DNA of 64,000 nucleotides from Klebsiella oxytoca NBRC 105695 (GCF_001598695.1 NZ_BCZK01000019.1:35786-99785); one strand, 5' to 3'. Positions 42,252 through 52,516 are shown, counted from the first letter of the stretch. The notes: generated by a model from the sequence alone, not told the origin. Program-made: numbers and translations.

Positions 42252-43268
42252 ATGTCTGATATTCGCCCTACTAATACCGCCGAAAGCCGCATCCTTGGCT
42301 GTCTTTACGGGCAAGCCATCGGTGATGCGATGGGCATGCCTTCCGAACTGTGGCCTAAACGCCGCATTATCAATCACTTTGGTTGGATTGAACGCTTCCT
42401 TCCTGGACCGAAAGAGAATATTGCGGCCTGCGAATTTCACGCCGCAGAGTTTACCGATGACACCCATCAGTGCATCGCACTAATGGATGCCCTGAATGAT
42501 ACCAACGGTGTGACCGATCCACTGGCTATTGCCAGGCATATTCTGCTATGGGCCAGACGCTGCCAGGCTTTTGAAAAAAATATTCTCGGCCCAACCTCGA
42601 AGGCCTCCCTGCTGGCGCTTGAACAGGGGCAAGCGCTCGATGAGATCGCGGCCAACGGCGTGACCAACGGTGCGGCAATGCGCGTGGCGCCCATGGGCTG
42701 TCTGCTGCCGACCCGGAATAAGGCATTTTTCATTGAGCAAGTTCGCCTCTCCTGCCTGCCGACGCACAAATCAGATATCGCCATCGCCGGCGCGGTAGTT
42801 ATCGCCTGGGCGATCAGTCGCGCCATTGAAGGAGCCGGATGGCTGTTAATTAAAACGGAGCTGGCATCGCTCGCCAATGAAACCCAGCGCCAGTATGAGT
42901 CCACTTTTAGTCCACTTCTCGGTAACCGAATTAATCTCGCGCTGACCACGATCGCCAGCGAAACCGACCATCTGACAGGAATTGAACGTATTTATGAGGA
43001 TATCGGCGCCGGAATGGATATTATCGAGTCTGTCCCCGCGGCGATTGCGCTGGTCGAGCTGGCAAAAACGCAGCCTATGAAATGCGCTATGCTGGCGGCC
43101 AATTTAGGCGGCGACACCGACACGATAGGCGCGATGGCAACCGCCATCTGCGGCGCGCTTCATGGCATAGAGGCGTTTCCTGAGGAACATATCCAACAGA
43201 TTAATCGGGCCAATAGCATAGACTTCGCGCCTTACGCACAGCGGCTTGCAGGATACCGCTTCGCTTAA
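42252..43268 (+). CDS. ADP-ribosylglycohydrolase-family protein (YegU-like)
   Basis: A 338-residue all-helical ADP-ribosylglycohydrolase (ARH/DraG) family enzyme. Dinuclear Mg-site motifs are present: LYGQAIGDAMGMP at the start, FTDDTHQ (Thr68-Asp69-Asp70) and GGDTDTIGA (Asp288, Asp290, Thr291), with NGAAMRVAPMG between. Family members cleave ADP-ribose from proteins, but operonic YegU-type members sit with sugar kinases and permeases and more probably cleave a small N-glycoside. GGGAG precedes ATG. First gene of a three-gene operon. Confidence 0.88.
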   Translation: MSDIRPTNTAESRILGCLYGQAIGDAMGMPSELWPKRRIINHFGWIERFLPGPKENIAACEFHAAEFTDDTHQCIALMDALNDTNGVTDPLAIARHILLWARRCQAFEKNILGPTSKASLLALEQGQALDEIAANGVTNGAAMRVAPMGCLLPTRNKAFFIEQVRLSCLPTHKSDIAIAGAVVIAWAISRAIEGAGWLLIKTELASLANETQRQYESTFSPLLGNRINLALTTIASETDHLTGIERIYEDIGAGMDIIESVPAAIALVELAKTQPMKCAMLAANLGGDTDTIGAMATAICGALHGIEAFPEEHIQQINRANSIDFAPYAQRLAGYRFA

Positions 43269-43286
43269 TTGACAGAGGGCATCAAT

Positions 43287-44702
43287 ATGGACAGCAAAGC
43301 TTCATACGATGGAAATATCCAGACAGCAGATCCCGGAATGGCGGAGTTGGGGATTGATCTGGTCCCCCCGGTCCACCAGACCCAAAAACCGATCCAGCTA
43401 TTTTTCGTCTGGTGCGCCGCAAACATCGGCATTCTTGGCGTCGTTTACGGCGCAGTCATTGTATCGTTCGGCCTCTCCTTCTGGCAGTCGATTCTTGCCG
43501 CCGTGGCGGGCGTCGCCTCCTTTGCGCTGGTCGGCGTCACCAGTATCGCCGGAAAAATCGGCCGCACCACGACGCTGACGCTTTCACGCGTCATTTTTGG
43601 CAAGCGCGGCAACATTGCACCTACCAGCTTCTGCTGGGTAAACCTGATGGGCTGGGAGTCGGTCAATATCATTACCGGTACGCTCACCCTCGTTGCGCTG
43701 TTTGCCGCCATGGGTTTTGAAGAGAGCCTGACCACCACCGCGCTGTCGCTTTTTCTGTTTGGCGGCCTGACCGTGCTGGTTAGCGTGCTCGGCCAAAATG
43801 CCGTGCTGATGATGCAAAAGTGGATCACCCGCATCTTTGGCGCCATGACGCTGCTGGTCGTCATTTATCTGCTCTTCACCGCGGACTGGCAGGCCATACT
43901 CGCGCTGCCGTCAGGTAGCTGGCTGACGGGCTTTCTACCGGCGGTCTCTATTATTGCCGCGGGCACCGGCATCAGCTGGGCGATCGCCGGCGCCGACTAT
44001 AGCCGCGATCAGCGCCCTGACTCCGGCGAAAAGGGGATTTTCCTCGCCGTTGTCAGCGGCGCAGCCCTTCCCCTGCTGCTGCTAATGCTGACCGGAATAC
44101 TGCTCACCGCCCAAATCCCCGATCTGGCCTCCAGCGAAAACCCCATTTCAGCGATCGGTAAACTGCTGCCTTCATGGATGGCAATCCCCTATCTAGCTGC
44201 AGCTACCGCCGGGGTTGTGACTATCGCCGTGCTGAGTCTCTATTCCGCCAGCCTTAACCTGCTAAGCATGGGAATTAAACTGCAGCAGCGTTCCGCCGTA
44301 GCCATTGATGCCGTGCTGGTTCTGGGGATCGCCCTCTACGTGCTGTTTGTCTCGAAAGATTTTCTCGGGCCGTTCATCGCGTTTCTGATTTTCTGCGGCG
44401 TATTTCTTGCCGCCTGGGCCGCCATCTTTATGGTCGATTTTTATCGGATGCGCCGCCGTGTCGGCTATTCTGAAGCTGATTTGTTCAGAGAAAGCGGTGC
44501 CAACCGTACCGCGCTGGGCTGCTGGATTGTCGGCGCGCTGGCGGGGTTGATGGTCTCTAAAACCGGGTTTATCGACGGACCTTTCGCGGTCGGCATTTTC
44601 GCGGACTCCAGCCTCGGGTTATTCGTCTCTTTTATTCTGAGCCTGGTGCTCTATCTTGTCTTCGGACCAAAAAAGGGGGACAGCCGTGACAATCAGCGCT
44701 GA
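43287..44702 (+). CDS. NCS1-family permease (cytosine/purine/nucleobase type)
   Basis: A 471-residue inner-membrane transporter of the nucleobase-cation-symport-1 family with about twelve hydrophobic helices. The start is ATG 43287 with a GAGGG site; an upstream TTG is rejected. Characteristic early segment PPVHQTQKPIQLFFVWCAANIG and the helix with GAVIVSFGLSFWQ resemble CodB/purine permeases. Substrates of this family are cytosine, purines, hydantoins, thiamine precursors or nucleosides. E. coli yegTUV uses an MFS nucleoside permease (YegT) here, so the transporter has been exchanged. Confidence 0.85.
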   Translation: MDSKASYDGNIQTADPGMAELGIDLVPPVHQTQKPIQLFFVWCAANIGILGVVYGAVIVSFGLSFWQSILAAVAGVASFALVGVTSIAGKIGRTTTLTLSRVIFGKRGNIAPTSFCWVNLMGWESVNIITGTLTLVALFAAMGFEESLTTTALSLFLFGGLTVLVSVLGQNAVLMMQKWITRIFGAMTLLVVIYLLFTADWQAILALPSGSWLTGFLPAVSIIAAGTGISWAIAGADYSRDQRPDSGEKGIFLAVVSGAALPLLLLMLTGILLTAQIPDLASSENPISAIGKLLPSWMAIPYLAAATAGVVTIAVLSLYSASLNLLSMGIKLQQRSAVAIDAVLVLGIALYVLFVSKDFLGPFIAFLIFCGVFLAAWAAIFMVDFYRMRRRVGYSEADLFRESGANRTALGCWIVGALAGLMVSKTGFIDGPFAVGIFADSSLGLFVSFILSLVLYLVFGPKKGDSRDNQR

Positions 44703-45648
44703 CCAGCTATCGCCGCGGCGGCCGATCGTGGTGATCGGCGCCGCTTTTGGCGACATAATTCTCCATCTCGATGCGCTGCCGCAAAGCGGTAGCGATGTCC
44801 CCGCGCGCGACGGCGGACGGCAGATTGGCGGCTGCGCGTTTAACGTCGCCCGTGCGCTCTCGCGCCTCGAGTTGTTTCCCGTTAACGCCATACCGGTAGG
44901 CAATGGCGACTGGGGGCAGGCCGTTGCGCAAAAAATGGCGCTGGAAAACTTGCCCGTCCTCTTGCGTCACCCCACCCACGATAACGGCTGGTGTCTGGCT
45001 CTTGTTGAAGCCGACAAAGAGCGGACGTTTATCACCATTGAGGGCTGCGAACAGCACTGGACTGATGAACTATTAGCGCAAATACCGCTGCCGAATGACG
45101 CGATTATTTACGTCTCGGGCTACGAACTGGCCAGCGAAGCGCTGCGCCAGTGGCTCCTTGCCCAGGCAGAAGATAAAACGCTGTTTGTCGATTTTGGCCC
45201 ACGCCTGGGCGATCTGGATATTCGCTTTATTCAGGCGCTGCTGCGCAAACGCCCCGTTCTCACCCTTAATCGCGATGAACTTAGGGTGCTATGCGCGCGT
45301 TTATACGATCGGGATGGCGCCACGCTTGACGACGCCACTCGGCTCGCCAGCGACTGGCAGCTACGAGCAATTTGTCGGTTTGATAAGGATGGCGCGTGGG
45401 TGGTTGAACCTGACGCGCAACCGCAGCATATTCCGGCCTACCGTGTACAGGTTCACGACACGATTGCCGCAGGAGACAGCCACTGTGCCGGTACTATCGC
45501 CGGGCTGGCCTGCGGGATGGATCTGCAGCAGGCAACGCGGCTGGGCAATCAAGTGGCGGCCATTGTTGTCAGCAAACCTGGTTCAGACGGCGCTCCGAAT
45601 CGCGAAGAGCTACGCCAGTTCCAGCGTCGAGAGGGCAACGGCCGCTAG
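44686..45648 (+). CDS. PfkB-family sugar/nucleoside kinase (YegV-like)
   Basis: A 320-residue ribokinase-like kinase with the family's GG-x-x-x-N signature (IGGCAFNVARAL, about 47-58) and the ATP/anion-hole motif DTIAAGDSHCAG with catalytic Asp264 (the usual G-A-G-D is A-A-G-D here). GTG 44686 has a strong GGGGGA site and overlaps the permease gene by 17 bp, indicating coupling; a TTG further upstream is rejected. It probably phosphorylates the sugar, nucleoside or base released after uptake and glycosidic cleavage. Ends 3 bp from convergent rep. Confidence 0.87.
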   Translation: MTISADQLSPRRPIVVIGAAFGDIILHLDALPQSGSDVPARDGGRQIGGCAFNVARALSRLELFPVNAIPVGNGDWGQAVAQKMALENLPVLLRHPTHDNGWCLALVEADKERTFITIEGCEQHWTDELLAQIPLPNDAIIYVSGYELASEALRQWLLAQAEDKTLFVDFGPRLGDLDIRFIQALLRKRPVLTLNRDELRVLCARLYDRDGATLDDATRLASDWQLRAICRFDKDGAWVVEPDAQPQHIPAYRVQVHDTIAAGDSHCAGTIAGLACGMDLQQATRLGNQVAAIVVSKPGSDGAPNREELRQFQRREGNGR

Positions 45649-45651
45649 CCG

Positions 45652-47670
45652 CTATTTACGCGCTTTCGCCAGCATCGCCCGGATGTTGGCGACGTTCGCT
45701 TGCCCTTTATGCATGCGCTCTTCCGGCGAAATAACTTTGCGCTCCTGCTCCCAAATCAGATCATCCTGCGGCAGTTCCAGCAGAAAACGGCTCGGCTCTG
45801 GCCGCACCAGTTCGCCGTACTGACGGCGCTCTTTGCACAGGGTAAAAGTCAGCTCTTTCTGCGCGCGGGTGATACCAACGTAGGCAAGGCGACGCTCTTC
45901 ATCGACGTTGTCTTCATCAATGCTGCTCTGGTGCGGCAGCAGCCCCTCTTCCATACCAACCAGATAGACGTAGGGAAACTCCAGCCCCTTTGATGCGTGA
46001 AGCGTCATTAGCTGCACCTGATCCGTCTCCTCATCCGACTCGCCGCGCTCCATCATGTCGCGGAGGGTAAAGCGGGTAACGACCTGGGTAAGCGTCATCG
46101 GTTCGTCGATCTCGCTGCCTTCGAGCATTTCGGTCATCCACGTGAACAGCGTATTGACGTTTTTCATCCGCATCTCGGCGGCTTTCGGGCTGGGCGAGGT
46201 CTCATAAAGCCAGGATTCATAATCCACGCCGCGGATCAGATCGCGGACAGCCGCAATCGGCTCGCGCTCGGAAAGCTGTTGAATCTCACGCAGCCAGTGG
46301 GTGAAGCGGGTCAAAGACTCGTAGCCGCGTCCGCTCAGCGTCTGGGTCAAACCCATATCGAAGCTGGCGGTAAACATGCTTTTATTGCGTCCCATCGCCC
46401 ATTCGCCCAGCTTTTTCAGGGTCGCCGAACCGATCTCGCGCTTTGGCGTATTGACGATACGCATGAAGGCGCTGTCATCATCAGGGTTAGTCAGCACGCG
46501 CAGATAGGCCAGTAGGTCTTTAATTTCCGGGCGGGAAAAGAACGACGTGCCGCCGGAAATTTTGTACGGGATGCGGTTCTGCATCAGCATCTTTTCAAAA
46601 ACCCGCGACTGATGGTTGCCGCGATACAAGATCGCGTAATCCTTATAGGCGGTTTTATTAATAAAGTGATGAGCGATAAGTTCACCGGCAACGCGCTCCG
46701 CCTCATGGTCTTCGTTATTGGCGGAGAGCACCTTCAGCTCTACGCCATAGCCCAGTTCGGAAAACAGGCGCTTCTCGAAAACGTGCGGATTATTGGCGAT
46801 CAGGATGTTCGCCGCCTTCAGGATGCGCCCTGATGAGCGATAGTTTTGCTCCAGCTTGATCACCTGCAGCGCCGGGAAATCCTGGCTTAGCAGTACCAGA
46901 TTCTGCGGCCGCGCGCCGCGCCAGGAGTAGATCGACTGATCGTCATCGCCGACCACGGTAAAGCGCGCCCGCTGTCCCACCAGCAGTTTTACCAGCTCGT
47001 ACTGGCTGGTATTGGTGTCCTGGTATTCATCCACCAGCAGATAACGGATCTTATTCTGCCAGCGTTCCCGCACCTCTTCGTTACGCTGCAGCAGCAGCGT
47101 TGGCAGGAGGATCAGATCGTCGAAATCGAGTACGTTGCAGGCTTTCATGTGCGCATCGTACAGGCCGTAGCAGTGAGCGAAGATCCGCTCCCGCTCCCCC
47201 TTCGCGCCGGCGGCGGCCTGAGAAGGTGTTTTCAGATCGTTTTTCCAGTTGGAGATCGTGGAGATCAGCTGCTGAAGCACCACTTTATCGTCTTCGATCA
47301 GCCCCTCGGTGAGCTCTTTTAACAGCGCGACCTGGTCGGTATCGTCGAACAGCGAGAAGTTTGATTTCATCCCTAACGCGGCGTATTCGCGCTTGATAAT
47401 GTCCAGCCCCAGCGTGTGGAAGGTGGAAATCATCAGCCCGCGCGCCTCTTTGCGCCCCAGCGTTTGCCCGACGCGCTCTTTCATTTCGCGCGCCGCCTTA
47501 TTGGTAAAGGTGACTGCCGCAATATGGCGCGCCTGATAGCCGCAGCCGCGGATCAGGTGGGCGATTTTATTGGTAATAACGCGGGTCTTACCGGAACCGG
47601 CACCCGCCAGCACCAGGCACGGTCCGGTAACGAATTCGACGGCTTGTTGTTGGCCAGGGTTTAAACGCAT
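45652..47670 (-). CDS. rep: ATP-dependent DNA helicase Rep
   Basis: SF1A 3'-5' helicase that clears protein blocks ahead of replication forks. 672 residues starting [17 protein letters not shown]; motifs [50 protein letters not shown] and YVGITRAQ. A paralogue of UvrD, also in this window. The in-frame upstream region to 47736 is not conserved. Its C-terminus ([14 protein letters not shown]) is slightly different from E. coli, where this end interacts with DnaB. Confidence 0.97.
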   Translation of the reverse strand: MRLNPGQQQAVEFVTGPCLVLAGAGSGKTRVITNKIAHLIRGCGYQARHIAAVTFTNKAAREMKERVGQTLGRKEARGLMISTFHTLGLDIIKREYAALGMKSNFSLFDDTDQVALLKELTEGLIEDDKVVLQQLISTISNWKNDLKTPSQAAAGAKGERERIFAHCYGLYDAHMKACNVLDFDDLILLPTLLLQRNEEVRERWQNKIRYLLVDEYQDTNTSQYELVKLLVGQRARFTVVGDDDQSIYSWRGARPQNLVLLSQDFPALQVIKLEQNYRSSGRILKAANILIANNPHVFEKRLFSELGYGVELKVLSANNEDHEAERVAGELIAHHFINKTAYKDYAILYRGNHQSRVFEKMLMQNRIPYKISGGTSFFSRPEIKDLLAYLRVLTNPDDDSAFMRIVNTPKREIGSATLKKLGEWAMGRNKSMFTASFDMGLTQTLSGRGYESLTRFTHWLREIQQLSEREPIAAVRDLIRGVDYESWLYETSPSPKAAEMRMKNVNTLFTWMTEMLEGSEIDEPMTLTQVVTRFTLRDMMERGESDEETDQVQLMTLHASKGLEFPYVYLVGMEEGLLPHQSSIDEDNVDEERRLAYVGITRAQKELTFTLCKERRQYGELVRPEPSRFLLELPQDDLIWEQERKVISPEERMHKGQANVANIRAMLAKARK

Positions 47671-47736
47671 GGGAGTCTTTTGCTCAATCTTCGAACGGGG
47701 TGGGGATTGTAGCAGAAAGAGGGGCACAGAGAGCAA

Positions 47737-47760
47737 CAGGCTGCCCTTTCAGGCAGCCTG
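47737..47760 (-). terminator. Terminator-like hairpin after the PnuC operon
   Basis: A perfect 9-bp stem CAGGCTGCC/GGCAGCCTG with a 6-base loop, 13 bp downstream of the pnuC-like gene; the following minus-strand sequence is only moderately T-rich (TTGCTCTCTG). Confidence 0.55.
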
Positions 47761-47772
47761 TAAATCGCTAAA

Positions 47773-48501
47773 TCAGGATCCGGCGGCGGCAAGCGGCGCA
47801 TAGCCATTACGCTGCGCGCTCTTGATCCAGCTGTATGAGCCCATGACCGCGATAGCCGTCAGCAGAACATACTCAAGCGACATTGCGTAAACGCCCTGTA
47901 CCGCGTAGATAACCACGCTAATCACGTCGATAACGACCCACAGCAGCCAGTTTTCGACAAACTTACGCGTCATCAGTACCATGGCGGCAATTGACAACAC
48001 CAGCATGGTGGAATCCCAGAACGGGAAGGCGTCGGGCTGGAGGTCGGGCATCGCCACCTGCATGCCGAACGTTTGCAGCAGGGCAATCATGATGCGGGTC
48101 AGCATCGCAAACACCGGATCGATAAACAGCGTCATCAGCACGATCGCCACCGCGCAAACGGCGCCCAGCGCCAGCGTTTGCTGACGGGAAAGCCAGCGAA
48201 CCTTGAGCGTAGCTTCCTGCGCCTCGTTTTGCCGGCTCCATGCGTACCAGCCGTAAATGTTGGCGGCGAAGAAAAATACCTGCAGCAGCAGGCTGGCATA
48301 GAGCTGAATCTGGAAGAAAATGGCCGCAAACAGCGTGACGTTAATCAGGCCAAACAGATAATTGATGATTTTTTCCCGGCTTGCGCACCAGATGCACAGC
48401 AGGCCGAATACGGTACCGATGGCTTCAATCCACGATAGCGCATAGCCGCCTTCGCCGAGAGGAATATTGACCATCACATTGTTAATGCTAAAAAAGTCCA
48501 T
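47773..48501 (-). CDS. pnuC: PnuC-family nicotinamide riboside (nucleoside) transporter
   Basis: A 242-residue inner-membrane facilitator highly similar to E. coli PnuC (SLLLQVFFFAANIYGWYAWS, QPDAFPFWDSTMLVLSIAAM, MTRKFVENWLLWV with a Trp-x-x-Trp motif). PnuC moves nicotinamide riboside, which is trapped by phosphorylation or cleavage inside. The usual enterobacterial pnuC is beside nadA, so this copy next to rep is likely a paralogue. One change is seen where E. coli has WVIINVISVV (here WVVIDVISVV). The second of two adjacent ATGs suits the AGGAGG site best; the gene overlaps the phosphorylase stop. Substrate could be another nucleoside. Confidence 0.88.
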   Translation of the reverse strand: MDFFSINNVMVNIPLGEGGYALSWIEAIGTVFGLLCIWCASREKIINYLFGLINVTLFAAIFFQIQLYASLLLQVFFFAANIYGWYAWSRQNEAQEATLKVRWLSRQQTLALGAVCAVAIVLMTLFIDPVFAMLTRIMIALLQTFGMQVAMPDLQPDAFPFWDSTMLVLSIAAMVLMTRKFVENWLLWVVIDVISVVIYAVQGVYAMSLEYVLLTAIAVMGSYSWIKSAQRNGYAPLAAAGS

Positions 48502-49250
48502 CATAAACCTCCTTGCTGGCTAGCGGAATAAATGGCGCGCAGCGCCAGAGTAATTTGCCGTTCTTCGCCCTGCTGGCACAGAGCCTCCTGCTGAACATAA
48601 TCATTGATACTGCTATCCAGGCAACCGTTGTGGGCAACCACTACGTTGAGCAATGAGGCTGTACGTAACCCGCGCAGCGCGCCGATGGTCATCAGGGCGG
48701 CGCTTTCCATATCCGCCCCCAGAATGCCAAGCGCCGACCACTGTGCATCCAGCTCCGCCTCGCGATCGGTATAAAAACTGTCATGGCTGCGCACCAGTCC
48801 GCACGCGGCGGGGATATTCATTTGCCGCGCCTGCGCCATCAGCTCCCAGGTCAGCTGCGGGTCGGCGCAGGCCGGATAGCCTGCCGGCGCATAGGTTCGG
48901 CTGGTGCCGTCATCCATAACCGCGCCGTGGGCGATAATTACGTCGCCGAGCGCAAGATTATCCTGCAGGGCGCCGCAGCTGCCGATACGAATCAGGGTCG
49001 TAACGCCGATCTGGCGCAGCTCTTCAATGGCGATCGCAGTGGAGGGGCCGCCGATTCCGGTGGAGAGCACCAAAATTTCCACGCCCTGATACCAGCCGCG
49101 TGCGGCGCGAAACTCCCGGTTCTGACCGAGCGGCTCGGGATTATCAAGAAAACTGACGATACGGTCGACCCTCTGGGGGTCGCCCGGCAGCAGCGCGTAC
49201 CGCGCGCCGGTCATCTCTTTGTTTAACTGGATATGGGGTTGCAGCGACAT
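48501..49250 (-). CDS. Nucleoside phosphorylase of the uridine phosphorylase family
   Basis: A 249-residue NP-I family enzyme with the phosphate-binding LLPGDPQRVDRI and STGIGGPSTAIAIEELRQIG motifs and the ribose-binding GADMESAAL (178-186). Compared with Udp, the base-recognising Gln166 and Arg168 of FYPGQER are replaced (here FYTDREA, residues 159-165), so uridine is probably not the substrate. It cleaves a ribonucleoside to base plus ribose-1-phosphate. Operonic with the PnuC gene (overlap TGATG) and, 25 bp upstream, a Crp/Fnr regulator. With PnuC the substrate may be nicotinamide riboside; this is inference. Confidence 0.88.
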   Translation of the reverse strand: MSLQPHIQLNKEMTGARYALLPGDPQRVDRIVSFLDNPEPLGQNREFRAARGWYQGVEILVLSTGIGGPSTAIAIEELRQIGVTTLIRIGSCGALQDNLALGDVIIAHGAVMDDGTSRTYAPAGYPACADPQLTWELMAQARQMNIPAACGLVRSHDSFYTDREAELDAQWSALGILGADMESAALMTIGALRGLRTASLLNVVVAHNGCLDSSINDYVQQEALCQQGEERQITLALRAIYSASQQGGL

Positions 49251-49275
49251 ACTCGCGCCTCCTTCACTCTTGCGG

Positions 49276-49980
49276 TTATCCGATATCAGCCTCCTGTTTA
49301 AGTTTTTCAGGAGCTAACAACACAATGCGTTCACCATCGGTATCAATAATTTGTAGCGCTTTCAGATCATGCAAAATACGGTTAATACTGCGGGTCGTCG
49401 CCGCAAATTCCTGGCTGAGATTCTGCTTATCCAGCAAGATTTCATTGGCGCCATCCTGCTGATAACGCAGCCATAGGGCCTGGCACACCCGCTGATGCAA
49501 CGAATAAAGATTGTCGCTGCTGGCCTTTTTCGACAGCTGGTAATATTGCTGGCTAAAGAAGCGCAGCATCCGCTGGTTAAAATGGTTATCTAACGCCAGC
49601 CAGCGGCAGAAATATTCCTGTGACAGGCTGAGAAGCTGCACATGTCCCACCGCCGCCACCGAGCAGATGTACTGACGCGACTCAAAGATCTCGAGCTCGC
49701 CCACCATATCGCCTTTTCGGTAGCGGGCCTGGCGATAGCGGCGCCCATCTTCAGCCTCGTAGAAAACATCCACCTCACCGGCGATAATCAGCGAAAAGCG
49801 CTGACACACCTCCCCCTGTCGACAGATAAAATCGCCGCGCGGGATCTCTTCGAAGCGCCAGCGCTGCATGATCTCGAGGGGACAATATTTTAGTAATTCA
49901 TAGAGCTGTGGATCGCTCACGATCTCACTCAGCCCCGAAAGCCAGCCAACTGAAAATTCAGGTTTTTTCATTGTATCCAT
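49276..49980 (-). CDS. Crp/Fnr-family regulator (YeiL-like)
   Basis: A 234-residue regulator with an N-terminal cyclic-nucleotide-binding-type beta-roll (about 40-130, ICRQGEVCQRFSLIIAGEVD and KGDMVGELEIFES) and a C-terminal HTH (LSQEFAATTRSINRILHDLK, about 188-207). The phosphate-binding Arg/Ser pattern of true CRP is incomplete, so cAMP binding is doubtful. E. coli YeiL, a related protein, also sits near nucleoside genes (nupX, rihB). Here it probably controls the phosphorylase-pnuC genes downstream on the same strand. Confidence 0.82.
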   Translation of the reverse strand: MDTMKKPEFSVGWLSGLSEIVSDPQLYELLKYCPLEIMQRWRFEEIPRGDFICRQGEVCQRFSLIIAGEVDVFYEAEDGRRYRQARYRKGDMVGELEIFESRQYICSVAAVGHVQLLSLSQEYFCRWLALDNHFNQRMLRFFSQQYYQLSKKASSDNLYSLHQRVCQALWLRYQQDGANEILLDKQNLSQEFAATTRSINRILHDLKALQIIDTDGERIVLLAPEKLKQEADIG

Positions 49981-50173
49981 GTTATCTCGCTCCAGGACTA
50001 TAAGGACAGGACGGCTGTCCCTGACCAGAGGGAATACGCCGGATAAAAGTGTTGCTCATCTCCCGCTTCCGTTTATCAGGCGAGACATCTGTCCCGCGAT
50101 GGCGAAGAGTATAGGTCCACGGCTAAAGCGGGTGGTAAAGTAACGGGATATCTTTGCGACTGAGAACACCATA

Positions 50174-50787
<614 letters not shown>

Positions 50788-50789
<2 letters not shown>

Positions 50790-50822
50790 AAAAACCGGTG
50801 TCTTATTTGCACCGGTTTTTTA
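50788..50822. terminator. Terminator of ppiC
   Basis: An 11-bp stem AAAAACCGGTG/CACCGGTTTTT with a 9-base loop, A run before and T run after, working for ppiC (+) and possibly for minus-strand transcripts. Confidence 0.9.
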
Positions 50823-50835
50823 TCTCACAGCTTTC

Positions 50836-50957
50836 CCCTAAGGATTTCAGCTTGCAGGAAGGCGGCAAGTGAGTACAGCCCCAGTCACATAGATAACTAT
50901 GTGACTGGGGTGTACGAACGCAGCCAACGCATCTGCAAGTTGAAAGGCGACGGGGAA
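50836..50957. repeat. ERIC-like element with altered palindromic core
   Basis: The flanks TTGCAGGAAGGCGGCAAGTG and CGCAGCCAACGCATCTGCAA are typical ERIC arms, but the usual GGGGATT...GTAAGC core is replaced by a perfect 14-bp hairpin CCCCAGTCACATAG/CTATGTGACTGGGG (50879-50892 and 50897-50910), extended by GTACA/TGTAC (50873-50877, 50911-50915) past a one-base bulge. It ends at the ilvC stop codon, so it is in the 3' end of ilvC mRNA. Confidence 0.8.
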
Positions 50958-52433
50958 TTAGCCCGCTACCGCAATACGTTTCATATCGGTCATATAGCCG
51001 CGCAGTTTCTTACCAACCTGCTCGATAGCGTGGCTGCGAATAGCTTCGTTCACGTCGCGCAGCTGAGCGTTATCTACCGCGCCTTCGGCAATCGCTTTGC
51101 CCAGGTCGCCGGTCTGCAGGGTAGTCATGAACTCTTTCAGCAGCGGTACGCAAGCGTAAGAGAACAGGTAGTTACCGTATTCTGCGGTATCGGAGATAAC
51201 CACGTTCATTTCGTACAGGCGCTTACGGGCGATGGTGTTGGCGATCAGCGGCAGCTCGTGCAGCGATTCATAGTAAGCTGACTCTTCGATGATGCCGGAA
51301 TCGACCATGGTTTCGAACGCCAGCTCAACGCCTGCTTTCACCATCGCGATCATCAGAACGCCTTTATCGAAGTACTCCTGCTCGCCGATTTTACCTTCAA
51401 ACTGCGGCGCGGTTTCGAACGCGGTTTTACCGGTCTCTTCACGCCAGGTCAGCAGTTTTTTATCGTCGTTGGCCCAGTCAGCCATCATACCGGAGGAGAA
51501 TTCACCGGAGATGATGTCATCCATATGTTTCTGGAACAGCGGCGCCATAATTTCTTTCAGCTGTTCGGACAGCGCGTAAGCACGCAGCTTAGCCGGATTA
51601 GACAGGCGATCCATCATCAGGGTGATACCGCCCTGCTTCAGCGCTTCGGTGATGGTTTCCCAGCCGAACTGAATCAGTTTCTCAGCGTATGCCGGGTCGG
51701 TACCTTCTTCCACCAGCTTGTCGAAGCACAGCAGAGAGCCAGCCTGCAGCATACCGCACAGAATGGTCTGTTCGCCCATCAGGTCGGATTTCACTTCCGC
51801 CACGAAGGAAGACTCAAGAACGCCCGCACGGTGACCGCCGGTGGCCGCAGCCCAGGCTTTAGCGATGGCCATGCCTTCGCCTTTCGGATCGTTTTCCGGG
51901 TGAACCGCGATCAGAGTCGGTACGCCAAAACCACGTTTGTACTCTTCGCGCACTTCGGTACCCGGACACTTCGGCGCTACCATCACAACGGTGATATCCT
52001 TACGGATCTGCTCACCCACTTCCACGATGTTGAAACCGTGAGAGTAGCCCAGCGCCGCGCCGTCTTTCATCAGCGGCTGAACGGAACGCACAACGTCAGA
52101 GTGCTGCTTGTCCGGCGTCAGGTTAACCACCAGGTCAGCCTGCGGGATCAGCTCTTCGTAGGTACCCACTTTGAAGCCGTTTTCGGTCGCTTTACGCCAC
52201 GATGCGCGCTTCTCGGCGATCGCTTCTTTACGCAGCGCATAGGAGATATCGAGACCGGAGTCGCGCATGTTCAGGCCCTGGTTCAGACCCTGAGCGCCAC
52301 AGCCGACGATGACCACTTTTTTACCCTGAAGGTAGCTTGCGCCATCGGCGAATTCGTCGCGACTCATAAAGCGACATTTGCCCAGCTGCGCCAGCTGCTG
52401 GCGCAGGTTCAGTGTATTAAAGTAGTTAGCCAT
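50958..52433 (-). CDS. ilvC: Ketol-acid reductoisomerase (class II) IlvC
   Basis: Second common step of valine and isoleucine synthesis: isomerises and reduces acetolactate/acetohydroxybutyrate with NADPH. 491 residues, the long class II form with duplicated knotted domain; [12 protein letters not shown] nucleotide loop, [20 protein letters not shown], and metal-binding acidic residues in [15 protein letters not shown] 52433 ([14 protein letters not shown]) has GAGG. Divergent from ilvY, which activates it with substrate as inducer. Confidence 0.98.
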   Translation of the reverse strand: MANYFNTLNLRQQLAQLGKCRFMSRDEFADGASYLQGKKVVIVGCGAQGLNQGLNMRDSGLDISYALRKEAIAEKRASWRKATENGFKVGTYEELIPQADLVVNLTPDKQHSDVVRSVQPLMKDGAALGYSHGFNIVEVGEQIRKDITVVMVAPKCPGTEVREEYKRGFGVPTLIAVHPENDPKGEGMAIAKAWAAATGGHRAGVLESSFVAEVKSDLMGEQTILCGMLQAGSLLCFDKLVEEGTDPAYAEKLIQFGWETITEALKQGGITLMMDRLSNPAKLRAYALSEQLKEIMAPLFQKHMDDIISGEFSSGMMADWANDDKKLLTWREETGKTAFETAPQFEGKIGEQEYFDKGVLMIAMVKAGVELAFETMVDSGIIEESAYYESLHELPLIANTIARKRLYEMNVVISDTAEYGNYLFSYACVPLLKEFMTTLQTGDLGKAIAEGAVDNAQLRDVNEAIRSHAIEQVGKKLRGYMTDMKRIAVAG

Positions 52434-52516
52434 GGTGATACCTCGTGATGTTGTGTGTCTTATTTTGTTCGGTTCGCGGTTCAGCGAGAATGTACCCACA
52501 TTACAACAGGAAATTT

